This document shows, piece after piece, positions 62,092-64,000 of a DNA stretch of 64,000 nucleotides; positions within the stretch are counted from its first letter, which is position 1; each line of letters opens with the position of its first letter. The notes beneath the pieces were generated by a model that had not been told where the DNA came from, did no database searches, and saw nothing but the letters and a program-made list of their open reading frames with translations. This DNA comes from Paracoccaceae bacterium (GTDB lineage: Bacteria; Pseudomonadota; Alphaproteobacteria; Rhodobacterales; Rhodobacteraceae): assembly GCA_007692585.1 (NCBI GenBank), contig REBU01000036.1:38256-102255 (forward strand), in the 5' to 3' direction. The position numbers and the translations under genes are program-made.

Positions 62092-62491
62092 ACTGTCTCT
62101 CTCCGCCTCATGCCATGCCTGATCTTGCGTCAGGTTGCGCGTTCTGCTGGCTTGCTCTGCGCTTATACTCCGAAAAAACCGGCGCGCACAGCCCGAAAAC
62201 CGGGCCGCTCACCAAGTCGAGAGATGTTAACGCTTGCGGATCGGCAAGGGAAGGGGCGCATAGGCCAGCCCGGCGAGAGATTGCCGCCTCGTGGCGCTGC
62301 ACAAATCCCTGCCTCGCCCCAGCAGCCGCCGCGCGCACAATCAGGGGTCTGCGTCACGCGGATCTGCCTGATGCGTCAGGCAATCTTACCTTTGCCAAGC
62401 ATGAGAGGCTGCTGACCAGACCTTCACGCACGGGCATCAATGCTCATGGTGAGGGGCCGCTTTGCGGGACGGAAAAGACATTGCGGAAAAG
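62092..62491. other. 400-base gap between SPOR gene and AT-rich island
   Basis: No credible gene is seen. Leftward promoter for the SPOR gene is likely; a TATAAG hexamer (62163-62168 read on the minus strand) about 70 bases before its ATG is a -10 candidate. A hairpin GCCCG (62191-62195) with CGGGC (62201-62205) lies between two A-rich runs. The DNA is still GC-rich up to about 62.45 kb, then turns AT-rich, giving a sharp boundary. Confidence 0.4.
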
Positions 62492-63865
62492 TCAGCTACC
62501 TTTGAATTGCCCTGCTTCTAAAAGCGAATCATAAAACTCCTTAAAAGCAACATAATCTGTTATTTCACCTTCCTCTGGAATTAATCCAGTAATGCCAAGG
62601 CCTCTGCAGAAGAGCTCAAAAGTAAATACCCCAATCATTAGGGAATCCATTGGGGAAGGCGGCACGTTAATTTCCTGAAAGCTATCTGCATCATATCCAT
62701 ATGGAACCATCGTCGCGTCTGTCAGTGCAAGAGGCAGTCCATATTTTTCAAATCTCTTTAATATAGGGGGCGAGTCAATAAATGGCACTGAATACATGAC
62801 AGAGCTGCAGATCACTTTAGCGCCAACGACTGGAATCTCCAAGTTTGCTGACCTCAATAGTCTAGTGTAAACATGCGATAGCGTTGTAACTATTCCGAAT
62901 ATTTGATTTAAATCAATTACCCGTGTTTTTTTTGATCGCGAACGCACGAGAATTTCTATGAAATTATCTATATTTTTGCATCTAGAAAAGGGTTTCTTAA
63001 GATCTTTAGGGTCAGTTACTTCAAGAAGATTTATTGGAATCCAAACCTCAAAGCGAAGCCCGGAACCAATCAGAATCGTTAAACCAAAGTCTTCGTGACG
63101 CGTTAAACTTGACGTTTGCCGTGCTATGATACCCAAATTAGAGTGATAAATAGTTTCCATGGGAATGCGTGGGCCATCATTAGTGTTTAATGTGTCCCTA
63201 ACTTGGTCTAACGATAAGCCCCATGTCTTTCCACTTGCGTGATAGGGATCAGCGTCGAACAAGATACGAGCGTATGGTGTACCCGGCTGGTCAATGGTTT
63301 GCTCTGGTTTCCTCACTATCCATCGTTTGTATTTTTCATTCATTTCTTTGCGGCGATCCCAAAGGAGACCAAGTTGATACCTGTCTGTTTCTATGACCGG
63401 TTCCGCGCTTTCTGCAACCCGACGATATATCCTTCCGTCCGAGTGCAAAATTGGGGCGTTCGGGCTCATCGGTATTTCAATACATATAACCCCCATGCCT
63501 GCTCCAAGCTCCATCTCTTCATTTGGCCCAAAAACCACAGTCAAGTCAAAGTGTGGGCACGGATTAAGATGATGATTCGCACTTTGACGAATACACTGCA
63601 AGGCGCCAGCAATATCCTTCTCTGGAATTCCTAAGCAACGCCCAGCAACACTCTCAGTTTTTGATTTTTCCTCAACCCCAAAAAATAAGAAGCCGCCATA
63701 AGTATTAGAAAATGCCGAAATAGCCTTTGCAATGTCCTTAGGGGAAACCAAAATTCTTTTGTATTCAATATACCACCCCTCATTTACATCTTTTAATAGG
63801 TTCAAATCCGTTGCTTCTATTTTTCCTAGTGCTTTGGTCGGAAATGGTGAGAAATACGTACGCAT
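62492..63865 (-). CDS. AlbA_2/Schlafen-like ATP-binding domain protein on AT-rich DNA
   Basis: The protein has 457 residues from the ATG at 63865, with AGGAG six bases upstream. An AlbA_2 domain lies at about 20-130 (WYIEYKRIL, KAISAFSNTYGGFLFFGVEE, RIYRRVAES), as in Schlafen-like proteins. The remaining 300 residues show no family I recognise. The DNA is much richer in A and T than everything else in the window, and codon use differs, which points to recent transfer. AlbA_2 proteins occur in defence islands and mobile elements; a defence or regulatory role is inference. Confidence 0.75.
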   Translation of the reverse strand: MRTYFSPFPTKALGKIEATDLNLLKDVNEGWYIEYKRILVSPKDIAKAISAFSNTYGGFLFFGVEEKSKTESVAGRCLGIPEKDIAGALQCIRQSANHHLNPCPHFDLTVVFGPNEEMELGAGMGVICIEIPMSPNAPILHSDGRIYRRVAESAEPVIETDRYQLGLLWDRRKEMNEKYKRWIVRKPEQTIDQPGTPYARILFDADPYHASGKTWGLSLDQVRDTLNTNDGPRIPMETIYHSNLGIIARQTSSLTRHEDFGLTILIGSGLRFEVWIPINLLEVTDPKDLKKPFSRCKNIDNFIEILVRSRSKKTRVIDLNQIFGIVTTLSHVYTRLLRSANLEIPVVGAKVICSSVMYSVPFIDSPPILKRFEKYGLPLALTDATMVPYGYDADSFQEINVPPSPMDSLMIGVFTFELFCRGLGITGLIPEEGEITDYVAFKEFYDSLLEAGQFKGS

Positions 63866-64000
63866 GGCAAGCTCCTTTGCGCCATATGAGAGCCACACTA
63901 TTACCCGATTGTAAACTGAAGCTGTGGTGGGGCGAATGACGGCTAAGGTGAAGGTTTTCTGATGCGGGTCGCGTCGGAACGCTGCGCACTGGCGCGACTA
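63866..64000. other. Right window edge
   Basis: These 135 bases hold the promoter side of the AlbA_2-like gene. The sequence becomes GC-rich again from about 63.95 kb. A short reading frame may start rightward at ATG 63962 and run out of the window, but 13 codons are too few to judge. Confidence 0.3.

Noticed and set aside
62079..62534. A 151-residue plus-strand frame across the SPOR/island boundary
   Set aside because: It spans the composition break, has no domain and overlaps a real gene end.
63805..63821. GGTTCAAATCC, the T-loop form of a tRNA
   Set aside because: The flanking bases do not form a T-stem and no acceptor or anticodon arm is present. It lies in the AlbA_2-like gene.
1..64000. 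CRISPR arrays, rRNA, tRNA, riboswitches and insertion sequences
   Set aside because: I read for regular repeat-spacer patterns, conserved RNA cores and transposase motifs and found none that hold up.

Overview
The window is GC-rich chromosomal DNA from an alphaproteobacterium, most likely a member of the Rhodobacterales. The evidence is the gene content and order (tatD-holB-tmk-dacC-SPOR lipoprotein, gpmI-envC-ctpA-rppH-rlmN, a valine-degradation operon, TRAP transport, a PtsP-type nitrogen PTS enzyme I, Bpt aminoacyl-transferase), tight packing with many 1-4 base stop/start overlaps, and strong GC3 bias. I see no rRNA, tRNA, CRISPR array or insertion sequence. The only clearly foreign-looking DNA is an AT-rich gene at the right end (about 62.5-63.9 kb).

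Layout, left to right. (1) 0-4.6 kb, minus strand: an NfeD/SPFH membrane scaffold pair, then an operon of an MFS exporter, a FrnE-like DsbA protein and a stand-alone acyl-CoA/acyl-AMP ligase. (2) 4.7-7.9 kb: selenium module, an FAD oxidoreductase-SelD fusion facing mnmH (tRNA 2-selenouridine synthase), with overlapping 3' ends. (3) 8-12.9 kb: dabA and dabB, the energy-coupled inorganic-carbon uptake pair, with a divergent LysR gene and a dyad operator between them. (4) 13-17.7 kb: valine degradation (mmsA, acyl-CoA dehydrogenase, 3-hydroxyisobutyryl-CoA hydrolase, mmsB). (5) 17.9-27.7 kb: a nine-gene accessory catabolic cluster with a divergent LysR gene. It holds a CDA-fold deaminase, a THI5/NMT1-type ABC importer, two Atz/Trz-type amidohydrolases, two tandem 2-oxoglutarate/Fe(II) oxygenases and an alpha/beta hydrolase. 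I regard it as the best candidate here for an undescribed pathway: uptake, oxidation, deamination and hydrolysis of an N-heterocycle.

(6) 28-30.2 kb: a REC-PAS-PP2C phosphatase divergent from a free Hpt protein. (7) 30.2-46.4 kb: housekeeping genes (ilvA, thioesterase, argG, gpmI, envC-like, ctpA, rppH, rlmN, flavin reductase, GNAT, ptsP, lysC, a CDP-alcohol phosphotransferase, bpt) with one unrecognised 152-residue protein. (8) 46.5-52 kb, minus strand: RDD protein, YbaK-type editing protein, omega-amino-acid aminotransferase, and a complete TRAP transporter with a clear terminator and a palindromic operator candidate. (9) 52.3-62.1 kb: glnE, a small unknown protein, TusA-like protein, AEC transporter, then the minus-strand series MBL hydrolase, tatD, holB, tmk, dacC and SPOR lipoprotein. 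(10) 62.5-63.9 kb: AT-rich gene for an AlbA_2/Schlafen-like protein.

Functional names rest on motifs and family resemblance read by eye. Substrates for transporters, ligase, hydrolases and oxygenases are not determined by the sequence alone. Starts were chosen by ATG position, upstream purine-rich sites and family length, and differ in places from the longest possible reading frame.
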